A stretch of DNA of 64,000 nucleotides, from contig WAID01000009.1 in assembly GCA_016584495.1 (NCBI GenBank), forward strand, positions 4,464,001 through 4,528,000, given 5' to 3'. How positions within the stretch are numbered: the stretch's first letter is position 1; every line of letters starts with the position of its first letter. Positions 24,187 to 35,549 of the stretch are shown here, in pieces. The DNA is from Celoporthe dispersa. Its lineage: Eukaryota; Ascomycota; Sordariomycetes; Diaporthales; Cryphonectriaceae. The notes beneath the pieces were generated by a model. It was not told the DNA's origin. It did no database searches and worked only from the letters and a program-made list of their open reading frames with translations. A program made the position numbers and the translations under genes.

Positions 24187-26043
24187 TGTATTTCCGTGCG
24201 TTATGTTCTGAGATTGTCATACGAACACAGAGGAGGGCGTCAAACAAGAGGCGTACGAGATTGTCGAGCGCACGATCTCAAGAGAAGAAATGGGAAGAGA
24301 ATGGATGGATGGAGAAACTCGCGGGGTAATTGGTAGCATTTGGACCCTCTAACAAATTAAAAAAAGAACAAAGCTACATTAGGGGAGGCAAACGGGGATA
24401 AATCGCTGCCGAATACCGTTGTAGACACAGTGGGACCTTCCTGCATTGGCCAAACCATTTGCGACCCAGACACTGTCAGCATGAGGCTCCAGGCACCGAG
24501 GCTTGTAACCAGCTACTAAATCAGAAACAATCCTTTAGTTGAATAGGTCTCGGGAAGAGGGAAGACCGCGACCTGTTCGTAGTCTCCCGCCACAACGCCA
24601 ATCCTGCTTAACTTGTTCCAGTCTTGAAATCCAAACGGATCTCAACAACGTCCACGAGGAGTCTCTTGTCATTTCCCCCCACAGAGTCCTCACCTTTGCA
24701 TAGAGTCTCCGCATTTCAGCCCTTTGTCGGATTGGGGCACGGATTGACAGAGGGGGGCTGTGGCTCGGCAAAATGTCTGCAACCAGCCACAAGAGAAACC
24801 GTAGTCCACTCAGCTCAAGAGTGTATTTAGCAGATAAGCTGCCGTCATGTTCTCCATATGCGTGTGGGTAAAAAAGTATTTAGTCCAGTTATAGCAAAGT
24901 TCGGGATCTCTGAGAAACACCGAAATCCATTCACGTGGATGAACACCACAGGTTGCAGGATTCACTCGTGCATCTCTCTATCGCTATATCTAAAGGTACA
25001 GTCCTGCCCAAGCACACAAGCTCTTGGATCCGGGCGTCTTCTATGACGTAATTTTTTCCTTGTCTCGCAAGCTTATTCGTTGTGATACGGATGGTTGAGT
25101 TCCGCAGATGTTATGAAAGTTATGACAGCCCTGTGAAGAAAATATTACCGAGCGCGCTGAAATTGCCGAGCAAACTGCACTCGGCAATTTTGGCCTGGAT
25201 TCTTTAGGATCCTGCATGGGATTCTCACCGCTTCATACATCTATAGCCGCATGGTTCTGATTGTATCAGGGCAAGCTGTCTGCGTAAACTCCAGGAGCGA
25301 TGAGCAGGAACACTGCTCTCGAGCATTGCCGGATCCGGTCTACGATCCTGCAACCACCTCGTCTTGCGTGTGTCAATTCGTATTTCTAAGCACCAATTAT
25401 ATTTTATGTCGTAAATATGCTAAGTTATCCTGTCATGCAATTATGTATCCAGCGAGACGATGCGTACGTATTTCAGGGCAAGGGGAAGGGGTGGACAAAA
25501 AGGAGCGCTGCATGAAATGATGGTGGTCCTTCCCCCCAAAGCCCAAATCCGGAATTGCCCATTCTGACAGTCGGTGCCTTGTCAAAGACAGCCTTGCCGC
25601 GCATTCCTGTTTTCAACCAACAAATTCAAAAGAGAAAGTTTATGGGAAATCATAGTCGCTTTGAGATCGGACAAGTTGTGAGAGACTGCATGCTTAAGGA
25701 ACTCCTTCGAGACCTGGGTCTGTAGGCTATTTGTTCGCATTTGAGGCGCCTACAGAATTTTAGCTTGCGACTTACGCTAGTTGCTTTGACATCTTAACGT
25801 TAGAATGCGCCGGATTTACTCATCATTATGCCGAGAATGCTGGCTTCGCCATGGCTGTTCATCACCGAGCCAATACGTGCCATTATAGCCATCGTCTTGT
25901 CTGAGCAGCCGCCTTTAACGCATAAATAGCACTGACCCGGCAAGCCATTCTTAAACTCTTAATTCAACTAAAGGAGTCCCCTAGACCCTTGAAAATCTGA
26001 CGCCCTTGTCTCGATATCTGACCCTGCGCCACTCGTGCTCATT
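24187..26043. other. Intergenic region with a long inverted repeat
   Basis: About 1.85 kb upstream of the MFS gene and downstream of the methyltransferase gene. No gene is recognisable. It contains the perfect inverted repeat at 25160-25190, listed separately. Confidence 0.5.
25160..25190. promoter_or_regulatory. Perfect 11-bp inverted repeat, 9-bp spacer
   Basis: The arms AAATTGCCGAG and CTCGGCAATTT are exact reverse complements separated by nine bases. The inner CCGAG/CTCGG resembles the inverted CGG half-sites bound by dimeric Zn2Cys6 regulators such as the one encoded at 31654-33078. The link is inferred. The distance to the MFS ATG is about 970 bases. Confidence 0.45.
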
Positions 26044-27297
26044 CTAATCAACGATGGCGGCGGGACGAGCAAGCATGTTCGCGTTGTAATATAACGGTGG
26101 CTCGTTATCGTAGGAGATGGCATAAAGCCCTTCGAATCCCGCCTGCTGCAACCGGTTCTCCCATTCCTTGGGCTTTACAGTCGGTCCGTCTGGGCGCCCA
26201 TCCGGGTCACCTGCCCACCATCCTGGGAACATACCCTGAGAAATGAAAGTAAGCATAGATCCGTTACACTTGGCCACATTTACGTACCACGACAAAATCG
26301 GGATATTTCCCCGCTGTGTTCTGGTCAGCACCCTCTGGAATGTCTCGGATGAGTGGATATAGTGACTCACGTGGGGACATTTCTTGCAAGAAAAGATAGC
26401 CTTGGGGTTGTAGCAGTGTGCGGCAGTTCTTGAGCGTCTCCACAAGACACGGCGTCGCATGCAGAACCTGACATCCGCATGATTAGCTGGATATAGATTA
26501 GTGAAATGGGACTGGAGGGCCGTGAAACTCACGTTGGAGGCGATGACAAGATCATACGCACCAGCCTCGAAACTCTGTTGCAGTGGATCCTGCGAGATGT
26601 CGAGTGCACGGTATTCAATACTGTCATGGTCGCCAAACCGCTTCCGAGCTGCATCGAAGAAGGTGGCAGACACATCAGTGAAGGTGTAGCTGCCGTACAG
26701 CCGCTCCTCGCTCTCGGACTTGAATCCCTCCAGTACTCGAGCTGTAGTGCCTCCTGTGCCCGCTCCTATTTCCAGGACGCGCAGCTGGGGCTTGCTAAGA
26801 CCAAAGGCACGCCAGAGCAGTCGGAGGTCGCTCAGCTCATTTGTCCAATCGTAGAACTGCGGCAGTAGATTGTCCGTCATGAGCACTCTGAGCAGCTTGA
26901 CACGACCCTCAACAATATCGATCATGTTGACGTATACTCGCCATGCAGCCTCCATGACAGGCCACATGTGCGTGCCTTTGGTCTTCTCATAGCATTCCTT
27001 GATTTCCTTCCGACGCGTGTCGCTGCTCATGGCGACGATGGCAGCCGAGTCAGCCACCACAGGCACACCTCCTGGCTGTTTGTAACGCTCATACTCGGCC
27101 GTCAGCCACGAGCGATATCGTTCGAAGTGCGGCTTGGTACACTGTGCCGCCTTGAGCTTCTCTAGCATCTCAACAGCGCACATGATGTACATTTTTTCCA
27201 TCATCTGCTGCTCGGCGGTGGAGTCCCGACTGCGTTTCATGAGCTGAGAAGCCGGGACTCCGTCCAGTTTTGGTTCCCACTGCAGCTTGGCGGCCAT
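26044..27297 (-). CDS. Stand-alone PKS-type C-methyltransferase
   Basis: The protein corresponds to the S-adenosylmethionine-dependent C-methyltransferase domain of highly reducing PKSs, here as a separate gene. Minus-strand exons are 27297-26533, 26467-26371, 26334-26288 and 26235-26044. They join without a break to 366 aa; the second intron is only 36 nt. The opening (KLQWEPKLDG) matches the usual DH-to-MT linker of a PKS. SAM motif I is LEIGAGTGG, followed by YTFTDVSATFF, the catalytic-histidine segment NVLHATPCLVETL and PGWWAGDP. The ATG has a strong CACCATGGC context and no PKS coding sequence precedes it, so the start looks genuine. It lies 0.9 kb downstream of the MT-KR gene on the same strand. 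It could methylate a carrier-bound chain in trans, or be a retained PKS fragment. Confidence 0.85.
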   Translation of the reverse strand: MAAKLQWEPKLDGVPASQLMKRSRDSTAEQQMMEKMYIMCAVEMLEKLKAAQCTKPHFERYRSWLTAEYERYKQPGGVPVVADSAAIVAMSSDTRRKEIKECYEKTKGTHMWPVMEAAWRVYVNMIDIVEGRVKLLRVLMTDNLLPQFYDWTNELSDLRLLWRAFGLSKPQLRVLEIGAGTGGTTARVLEGFKSESEERLYGSYTFTDVSATFFDAARKRFGDHDSIEYRALDISQDPLQQSFEAGAYDLVIASNVSFTALQSHFTNLYPANHADVRFCMRRRVLWRRSRTAAHCYNPKAIFSCKKCPHVSHYIHSSETFQRVLTRTQRGNIPILSWYVNVAKCNGSMLTFISQGMFPGWWAGDPDGRPDGPTVKPKEWENRLQQAGFEGLYAISYDNEPPLYYNANMLARPAAIVD

Positions 27298-28234
27298 GGT
27301 GACAGATTGGGTGCTAAAACAAGGTCAGCGGAGGTGACAACGGAGCAACCTGGGCCCTTAACGCTAGGCATATGGGTGCTGAGCAGAATCCTCGAGCTAC
27401 AGTGATGGAATGACTTCCGGGCTGATGGATTAATATACCGCACTTGGAAGATAGCTCTGGCTTTTCTGATTTCGATAGTTGTGCCCTATAATACATGTAA
27501 TTTGCGCAAACGAAGCCGGAACAGAAAGCCCTGAAACCTCATAAGAGGATACTGAACCGTTTCCAGGATATCTCAAATTCCACTACGCCTTTTTCAACTA
27601 TAGCCAGGGGCCGGGGGAGGCAATAAATCGAAGGCAGCTCCCTAATCCTGAAGGCATTACAGTGCTAATTATTGAGATCCGAAGCTGGGCCACTATGCTT
27701 GCGGGGTCTGAGCTGAATGTCACAGAAAAATCCGACCTGTATCCTGCGATTGATCGTGACGTGAAATACTACCGAGTCTGAGTATAAATATCACAAAAAG
27801 CTGCGGCTGACATGCTCCATTCGGGAATTTCGGAATATTGTCCCTGTTCTCCACTATTTGTTGCCTCGTCTTGGCTTATGTTTTGCAGGCATCGGGGCTC
27901 TGCTGCGTCTACCAGACGCTGCATTCTAAACCCATCGAAACCTTCTTAGCATACTGACTTAAAGTGAATCTAGACACAGCTAAGTATGCGGATTATGTGG
28001 ATTCTAGTTTTGCGCAACCTCAGTGTACGACTATATAGGTAACACATTTACATTCTAGACCGAGGATAGCCATTTTTATTAAAAGACACTATTTAAAGTT
28101 TTTCTTCGGTAAAGAACGAATATATATATAAATCTGTATTCTGAATGCTTGAAGACATGCCTGAAGCTTCCGTGTCCCAAGAATTGGTAATCATTCCGAG
28201 TGTCCATTGCAAGTTTTTTCCCAATGTTCCGACC
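27298..28234. other. Promoter region of the methyltransferase gene
   Basis: About 940 bases between two same-strand PKS-derived genes. A TATAAATA-like element in plus orientation lies near 27783. No ACP, KS or other PKS segment can be seen here, so the two genes are not exons of one PKS. Confidence 0.5.
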
Positions 28235-30808
28235 TCAAGCGCTGCTAGCATGTCCAATGCTAGCCGTCATTCGCCGGTCCATCTGGAGCAGATGAGAAAA
28301 TTTAGTATCCTGGAAGTAGAATGGCACCTTATACTCCTTCCCATCGTCCCAGCTGCTATCCTCGCTGACCATCGCCTTGGTCCCAAGCCCAGTCATGATT
28401 TGGCAGCGGGGCCGAGCACGCCGTGGCTCCACGATGGCCGCTTTGATCATGGAGAGGAACTGCGCTTGGCTGATGCCCATAATCCCCATTTTCTTCAGTA
28501 TGACCTCAGCATTGGAGTTCTCGGCTACGTAGCCGGCCCCAAGGATCATGCCGAGGTCAATGGTGACAATGGGAAGGCCGTTGGGGCGGGAGGCATGGTT
28601 GTGGGCCATGGCGTCTTGGAATGTGGACGAGGCTGCGTAGTTGCCCTGACCATAATTGCCGATCACGCCCACGGAGGAGGACAAGACAATGAAGAAATCT
28701 AAGGTCGGCGTCTCAATAGCAGAGAAAACTTCGCAGAGGTTTTTGGTGCCAGATACCTTAGGTTTCAGCGTTTGTTCCCAGTTGTTGTGGCCCATTTTGT
28801 GAAAGGTCGAGTTCTGGTAATGAAGCACTGATTAGATCACGTTTGAAAGTCAATAAAGGGATTTGTAGATATTTCTTACCCGTAATACCATTCCACAATG
28901 AATGACGCCCTTTGCTGGTGGCATCTCTTGCCTGCACTGTTGTACCATCTTCTCAAGACTCGCCTGATCGCTAACGTCGCACTTATACACGGCAACATGA
29001 ATACCCATGGCACTCAGCGCGCTGACCGCTTCCTGGGCGTCTGGACGGTCGGTGCCGCTTCGTGACAGGAAAATCAGATATCTGGCTCCGCGAGAAGCCA
29101 TCCAGGCGCCTAAAGATCGACCTAGGCCACCGAGACCTCCAACTAAAAGGTAAGAAGCATCCTTGTTGAGTTCCACGTGGTAGTCGTCCATAATGTCTCT
29201 CGCGATGAAGTTGTTGGTCTGACTGTCGTCCACAATGCGCGGGATAAGGATATGGCCATTTCGTGAGGCGTACTCAAACTCCTCGTTCCGATTGTCTTCC
29301 ACACGGGTCATTGTATACGAGAAGAGCCTCCGGACAACATCTGCTGCCTGTTCTGGGGGGGTACAGAGGTCCAGGTCGAGTGTGACGAATTTGAATCCCG
29401 CAATTTCCCTCCGGATCGTACGGCCTAGGCCGGTGACCAGATTATTTTCTGGGATAGGACTCTCAATAGCACCCCCTTTTCCGACCCAGAGCACACCCTT
29501 GGCCTTGACCACAGCCTGCTTGACAGACTCAAATTGTTCATCGTCAATGGTAGCCATCATTGGTCTTTCTATCTCGGCCAAAAAGATACAGACCTTGCCT
29601 GTTGTATCTGGAATTGAACCGATAGAGACACACTGAACCGCGCTTTTAGTAGTCTCTTGGAGCTTCTGCAAGATTGTCTTCGCAGTAGTTGAGTTTTCCT
29701 TTGGGACGACCAGGAGTGTAGCGGGAATCGGAGAGTTTGTTTGTAAGTCCTTTTCCTCGCCGATGGCAGCACTTATGATCACTCTGCACAATCGATCCTC
29801 AGCACTGGGACAGTCGTTCCTGCAGGCTTTGATGCCAGAATATCCGGTCTCCTTGAGTAGCCCATCCCACTCATCTTCGCTGCGGTCTGAAGAAGCACCC
29901 AAGTTCCAACCCGGCAGTGCGCCAAGGACGATGGTGGGTCTCATCAACTTGTTGGTGATGTCCAACACCACCAATTTTCCACCGGACTTTAGCATCTTCC
30001 GCATATGCCGCAGGGTCATCCTGATATCTTGAGGAGCATGAATGGTTACCACGACCATATCATAGGAGCTGTCTTCGAATCCCTGAGTGGTTGGATCTTG
30101 CTCAATGTCCAACTCCTTGAAACTGATCAGACCCTCATAATCCTTCAACTGTTGCTGCGCCCTGTGGAGCAACCCACTCGATACGTCGGTGAAGGTGTAG
30201 TGAGAGAAGCGTGGTGTCACCCCGAGGTGCCCTCCAAGTTTCTTCAGTACGGAGCGTGAAACGCCGCCGGTGCCTGAGCCGATTTCTAGGATTTTCAAAT
30301 CCGGGTATTTGTGCGAGAGCGTGTACACATAGTCGGATATGATGTTGTGGTTCAGCGGCGGGAGCAGGTCGTTCTGGTGCAGTAGGCCTAGTGGATCGAC
30401 CTCTTTGCGCATCACACGCGTCAGATTGGCACCCATGCGGCATAGTATCTGCCCATCGGTGCCACTGTCTTTGCAAGACGCAATGGCTGCGTCTTTCTGC
30501 TCGGGCGCTGCCGATAACCACGAGGGCTGGCAGTACCTGAGCGAGCTGGCATGGGCACGTTCTGCCTGTTGCTGCATCCAAGCGTAGAAGAGTTTGTGGT
30601 GTGGATACATTCTCGCAACATCATCTTCTGTGAGTTCGGCAAGGGCGTCCTGGATGTAGTAGAACGACACCTCCTCTAGTTTCTCGATGGGCGTACACTC
30701 GTTGGCTTTGCTTCCCGAGTCAGGGAACACTTCGTTGAAATCTTCTGGCGCCAGCAAGTCCACGTCGACATCCCAATTGAGGGTGAAGCAAATTTTGGGA
30801 GCTTTCAT
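28235..30808 (-). CDS. Headless PKS: C-methyltransferase plus ketoreductase only
   Basis: This is the C-terminal half of a highly reducing PKS without KS, AT, DH or ACP. Minus-strand exons 30808-28880 and 28813-28235 join in frame to 835 aa. The N-terminus holds the DH-MT linker (KICFTLNWDVDVDLL). Next come the methyltransferase with SAM motif LEIGSGTGG, a VTIHAPQD histidine segment and LPGWNLG, then the pseudo-KR segment GLGRTIRREIAG. The ketoreductase has NADPH loop GGLGGLG and an intact Ser/Tyr centre (LSSSVGVIGNYGQGNYAAS). The frame ends shortly after the KR, before any carrier domain. The first ATG is at 30808; the frame stays open upstream to about 30916 without another ATG. There are no internal stops or shifts over 2.5 kb. 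It may act in trans on a carrier-bound chain, or be a truncated PKS too recent to have decayed. Confidence 0.85.
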
Positions 30809-31653
30809 CTTGGTACCATCTGGTGTAGGCGTGGGAGTGTCTCCAGGAACCCTCGGCTCGGCACAGTTTACATGCGATATCGTGTAGGTTGTTGAAGGTT
30901 TGACACGCGGTCCCACATACGAAAATCAGCAACCTCAGACTACGCATGTCACTTATGCACCCTACTTAGTAGACATGCCATAACGAAGGCGTTCACTTGT
31001 CTCTGCCGAGGAAAACTCTACGTACACCTGGTCCCAGCTTCACGTGGAAGACCTTGCAAATGCAGTCGGTGAATTCTACCTAAAGCGCTCGGGCTGGGAA
31101 AATATCCGATTCGCCCCTAATCAGATGATTACCCGCAATTCGTGGCTCGAAACGGACACCAATGCTACCAGCTGCGCGTGTTGGTCTGACACCGGTTTGA
31201 GAATTGATAGGTATTCTCCGAGGTCGCGGCTAACCTGGTCGAAAGTTGGATTATAAAGTTGGCATTGAGTGGTTAAGCAGCGGAATCAGTAAGTACTATT
31301 TAGTATATGATGTGGCACAGCCTTGGACCACTGTTTCCCGTCACTTATTTCCCGCTCCGTTACAAACCACTGCATCCTGCCGTAGCCAGCGACAGGTAGC
31401 TGACAGCCTCCTTCGAGCGAGCTGCTTACAAATTATAATGCAATACAAGATCCTCACTGTCAACAGGCTACTACTCTCATCTTTTCGATCTTTTTCTTGG
31501 TCCAAGACTAGCATAATCGCGCCAGACTATCACAGGTCGTTTTGCCTGAGGCGCACTGCTCGAACCAGCAAACTTGAACAATTGGGACTATACTTCCAAA
31601 AGAGAGACACGCACAGGGTTTGAATGAAGCCCCATATTCCATTTATGTTCTAT
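30809..31653. other. Upstream region of the MT-KR gene
   Basis: About 850 bases between the MT-KR start and the 3' end of the regulator gene. I looked for KS, AT or DH remnants on the minus strand and saw none, so the missing half of the PKS is not simply decayed in place. Confidence 0.5.
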
Positions 31654-33078
31654 TTATTCCATGTTGTCAAGATTCTGCACACGTCTAGCGTTTTCTTTTA
31701 AAGATTCTACAACCCCCAAGCCGCCCCTGTCATCCGCTGTCCTCTCCATTTCCATCTGAATCAAAGCTATGAAGAGTGACTGACCACTGCGACCACTGAA
31801 CAGTCCGGTCTGGTTCTCCAAGCTCGATGATTCCCTCTTCCACGAAACGCAGAATTCGGATGGGAGACCCAGCAACTCCTCAATCGGCCGGAGCTGACTG
31901 TCCAATACTCTGAAGAGAAGGTGCCCCAGCATGTTCGGTCTCGTGGGAACCTCGATTCCTCCAAGGAAGAGCTTCGGACCGGTCTGGGCAGGGTCCTGCA
32001 GAGATTGCGCAATGCAGTGGCTGAAGATCGAGTCGTAGATGGACACAATCAAAATGTAACATGAGATGGTCGTGAGAAGGTCCGACATACTCAGGCGCGG
32101 GTCGGTGGACAGGCGAGACCTCGAGTCTCCCGTAGCGCTGCCTGTGTCATCACTACTCGCCGCGGAGACCTGAAAAGCGCGCAGGAGCTCGGCAAACTCG
32201 GCAGAGCTTCTTGAAATGCTGGCCAAGGGGTTCGTCGCGGGGTTGCCCTCACAGCCCCTCGCGAGCTCACCGCTGGTGTCGTGGGTAGACGTCAGCCGCA
32301 GGACCTTGTTTGTGTCCCACGGTACTGATCGCAGCGCGGAGATTTGCTGGGAAAGGTCGCGGTATAAACTGGAGATGCGAAGCCCGGGCTCGTCGGTCTG
32401 CATTGGTGGTGGAAATAGACTGGTCTGATCAAAGTCGTGGTCGGACTGCGAGCCAGGGCCGGAGGAGGATCTATGTATCGTCGTTTCCGTCAACCCATTG
32501 AGTGATGTTGTGTCTGTAGTTGTGGCGGCGGAGTGTAGAGACGACATGGTGAAAGCGTTGGTGGCATCGCTTGGGGCAAATTCGCCCGAAAACATCTCGT
32601 GCGAGTCCGTCGAGCTCCAGTATGCTGTGGGCATATCGTAGTCGATGTCTAATGGCGTGAAGTTGAACCATTCTTCGACGTGAGCTACATGTGGGATTGT
32701 ATTCCCCAAGTCCTTTGACGCAACAACCTCGCGGCATATGATTGAGTCCGCATCGTTTTGTCCCCGTGATGAGTTGGCTGAGTGCTTCGTGGGACGACCA
32801 GGACGTTTTGATGAGCTAGTTATGCATTCCACTTGCGAGCGAATACACCGAGTACAAAAGTCGTCTGGATGTGTGTCGTCACGGTGGCATCTGAGCTTCT
32901 GCGCGCGGCAACGGTCGCAGGCTGACCGCTTTCGGGGCCGCTGCGCATCAGACATTGGGACGTTCATTTCCCGAGACGACGACGCTGGTGATGATAACGA
33001 ATAAACAGCGCTGGTCAAACGGCTACTAACACCCCTGCGGTCCTCCTTTGGGGTATATCGGCGCGAAAGACAAGTCAT
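31654..33078 (-). CDS. Zn2Cys6 transcription factor, AflR-like cluster regulator
   Basis: A single-exon gene of 474 aa encodes a fungal binuclear-zinc-cluster activator. Cysteines at about residues 54, 57, 64, 75, 78 and 85 follow the pattern CX2CX6CX10CX2CX6C. A basic linker (KRPGRPTK) comes next, then a Ser/Thr-rich middle and a C-terminal region (SDLLTTISCYILIVSIYDSIFSH) like that of AflR-type regulators. The first ATG is at 33078; a nearer ATG (MNVPMSDAQ, about residue 38) could equally be used, since the first 37 residues carry no domain. The gene lies inside the cluster and is divergent from the short-chain dehydrogenase gene. It probably activates the cluster by binding CGG-type sites. 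No frame break is seen. Confidence 0.93.
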   Translation of the reverse strand: MTCLSRRYTPKEDRRGVSSRLTSAVYSLSSPASSSREMNVPMSDAQRPRKRSACDRCRAQKLRCHRDDTHPDDFCTRCIRSQVECITSSSKRPGRPTKHSANSSRGQNDADSIICREVVASKDLGNTIPHVAHVEEWFNFTPLDIDYDMPTAYWSSTDSHEMFSGEFAPSDATNAFTMSSLHSAATTTDTTSLNGLTETTIHRSSSGPGSQSDHDFDQTSLFPPPMQTDEPGLRISSLYRDLSQQISALRSVPWDTNKVLRLTSTHDTSGELARGCEGNPATNPLASISRSSAEFAELLRAFQVSAASSDDTGSATGDSRSRLSTDPRLSMSDLLTTISCYILIVSIYDSIFSHCIAQSLQDPAQTGPKLFLGGIEVPTRPNMLGHLLFRVLDSQLRPIEELLGLPSEFCVSWKRESSSLENQTGLFSGRSGQSLFIALIQMEMERTADDRGGLGVVESLKENARRVQNLDNME

Positions 33079-34533
33079 CTAGTGGGCGCCTATCCAAAAA
33101 AAAAAAAAAAGAAAAGTCCGCTTGCAAGAGTAAGTGTTGATTTGGCGGTTTCAATCAAGATACACTGAATGTTATACGTACCTGACACGTCTCTCGAGGG
33201 TAATCATCACCCTGTTCCAGTTCCACGCTCTGGGCCTCTGATCGGCACGCCCGTGCGGTGCAGGATTTCTGTAGGATTTGATGCCATCGCACCACGAAAG
33301 CTCGATCCACCTCGATTGCCCACGGCTTTGTGGCGCCAAGCGACGAAAATTAGTGGTGATAGGTTACGGCGCAGCCGGCGCATCTGCAGTAGTGTTCATA
33401 GGAGAGAGTTGAGTGACTGCGAATGCAAGCCTCGGTGGTGCCAGCACACACAATCTGCTGGAGACATATTGCACTTCAATCGCCACATCATGATCAAACT
33501 GGGCAAAATTGCAGTCAATGGAAGCTGGGGTAATGTGAAGAAACGGGCGTGTTAAGCAATATGCGCCGCGATGGAGACACTGTGCCACATGCATTCTAGT
33601 AGACTTGGATCATGGTTTGCATATGAACTGACACAATTTTGATAGCCGTTACACATCTCGACTATGGAAAGGAAGCCAATATCATTTTATATTTAGAACA
33701 TGACTGCTTCAAAGACAGAGCAATAATAATATAATTTGGATTTCTTATTTCAGCAAGATCACCCCGTTCATGCTTTTCTTTCCCAGATCTATTGTAAATG
33801 AATACACCTGATTACCTTGTTTGTCATAGATCGGAATCAAATTTCTTGTTTTACAACAAATACCACTCGCTTATACAAATGCCGCTTTACTTGATTTGCA
33901 AACGCGGAACATCGGCGTAAGAGACGACGTCACGTCAGACGCTCTCCTATAAACACCCACTCGCTTACAGCGGCTCAGCAGTTCATGGTTAAACTTTTAT
34001 CTCTTCAGCAGACCCACCCCGCTCAGGCAGTTCTACCATCTTCTACCATGGTAACTTCACCACTAACTCGGTGTTACCGTGCCTCGCATGCATTCGGGAT
34101 TTTTTGTCTTGTACCGCTAATGTGACGGGTAGCAGGACCGTTTTGTCCGGGCCTTGGCTTTCAGTGGAGTATCCCACTTATAACGAATCCGTTTCAACGT
34201 ATACGTTGATCCAAAACGGAGGCTGCATGTCGCTGTGTTGTTGCCTGTCCCCGCTGCGGCGCAGGATTAACGGGCATAGGCTCGCATTCTCTCAGCTCAG
34301 GGGTTGCTGCCTGCAGAACCACTTTTGTAGCTTAGGGTCTGGGCCAGGGTTCCTTTGATATCCTTGAAGAGCTACCTGCTTAAGCTGTTCGAAGGAGCAG
34401 CGGGGCATTATACGTGTACTCAAATTACCGCGAGGGAGTCTTCTTATACACGACATCATGTCCGGTGGCCATTGCTGTTAGACCTCACGATCGCAATATC
34501 TTTTGCGTCTGTGTTCTTGATCGGTGAAGCAAA
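33079..34533. promoter_or_regulatory. Shared divergent promoter of regulator and dehydrogenase
   Basis: About 1.45 kb between two divergent cluster genes. A CRE/bZIP-like ACGACGTCACGTCA stretch lies near 33923-33938 and a CTATAAAC box near 33949 in plus orientation, though the latter is far from the dehydrogenase ATG at 34534. Short open frames here have no recognisable domain. Confidence 0.45.
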
Positions 34534-35549
34534 ATGAACCCAGTCAACACTAAGCCGTATCAGCTCCCAGAGGATGCTACCTGGTTCAGTACGGAACGCC
34601 CCTTGCTTTTGGTAATGAAATAGGCTAACTTTGGCGTCATAGTCACCGGGTGCTCCAGTGGCATCGGTCGTGCCATCGCGGAGCTCGTGGCCAGCAAGCC
34701 CGGTCAGCGTCTCATCGCGACAGCTCGAAACCCCTCCAGCCTGTCATACCTTGCCGACAACGACTCCATTCTCAAACTGACTCTGGACGTTGCGTCTCCT
34801 GTCTCGGTCGAGAAGGCTTTTAAGGCGGCGGCGGGTCACTTTGGGGACAAGTTTCACATTGACATTCTCGTCAACAATGCCGGGTACGAGCTTGCAGGCG
34901 ACACGGAGGCAGCGACTGAGGAGGAAATGCACGACCAGCTCGAGACCAATTTCTTCGGCACTGTGCGCGTGGCCACAAATGCCACAAGAGTGATGAGGCA
35001 ATCCAAGGACCACCGTGGTGGCATCATTTTCAATATCTCCTCGCTCGCCGGTGTGGCTGCCTTTCCCGGTCAGGCCTTCTACCACGCAAGCAAGTTTGCC
35101 GTGGAAGGCTGGTCGGAGTCTTTCGCCCGGGAACTGCACCCAGACTGGAACAGTAAGTCGAAGAATATTCTTCCACTCTTACTTGTCACCATGAGCTGAC
35201 TTAGTCTTCCCCTCGCGTAGTCAACATCTGCGTCGTTGAACCGGGCGGTGTAAAGACAGAGTTTGAGCACGGTAGCAAGAAGCACATAAAGGTTCATGAG
35301 GCCTACGATGGGGCCGACATGCCCGCGCGTCAGCTGGCTGCATGGGTGAAGAAGGCAGCCGCTTCTGGTGGTGGCACTCCGCCTTCCGCTGTGGCTGATG
35401 TGCTGTACCTCGTTGCCAGTCGAAACGATAAAGTTCCGCTCTGGCTGCCTTTGACTACTACGGCTGCTCATTTGATAAAGATGAAGTCACAGGCACGCCT
35501 TGATAACTTGGAGGCGGTGAAGGACCTGACCCCCATCGACAAGAAATAA
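34534..35549 (+). CDS. Short-chain dehydrogenase/reductase
   Basis: This is a classical SDR oxidoreductase using NAD(P)H. Exons 34534-34588, 34643-35152 and 35221-35549 join to 297 aa. The cofactor loop TGCSSGIG is at about residues 20-27, the NNAG motif is present, the catalytic serine lies in FNISSLAG, and the YHASK motif (YxxxK) is near residue 164. VVEPGGVKTEF is the usual PG segment after the active site. It most resembles fungal 17-beta-HSD/retinol-dehydrogenase-like SDRs of about 290-300 aa. The arginine near residue 41 (ATARNP) favours NADP(H). It is divergent from the regulator and followed by the trans-ER on the same strand, so it probably reduces or oxidises a carbonyl or alcohol of the released polyketide. 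Confidence 0.92.

Noticed and set aside
28145..28702. 185-codon plus-strand frame
   Set aside because: It is antisense to the ketoreductase exon of the MT-KR gene.
26044..30916. One single PKS made of the two MT-containing genes
   Set aside because: Both contain an MT domain, each has its own start, and 0.9 kb of non-coding DNA lies between them; no exon chain joins them.
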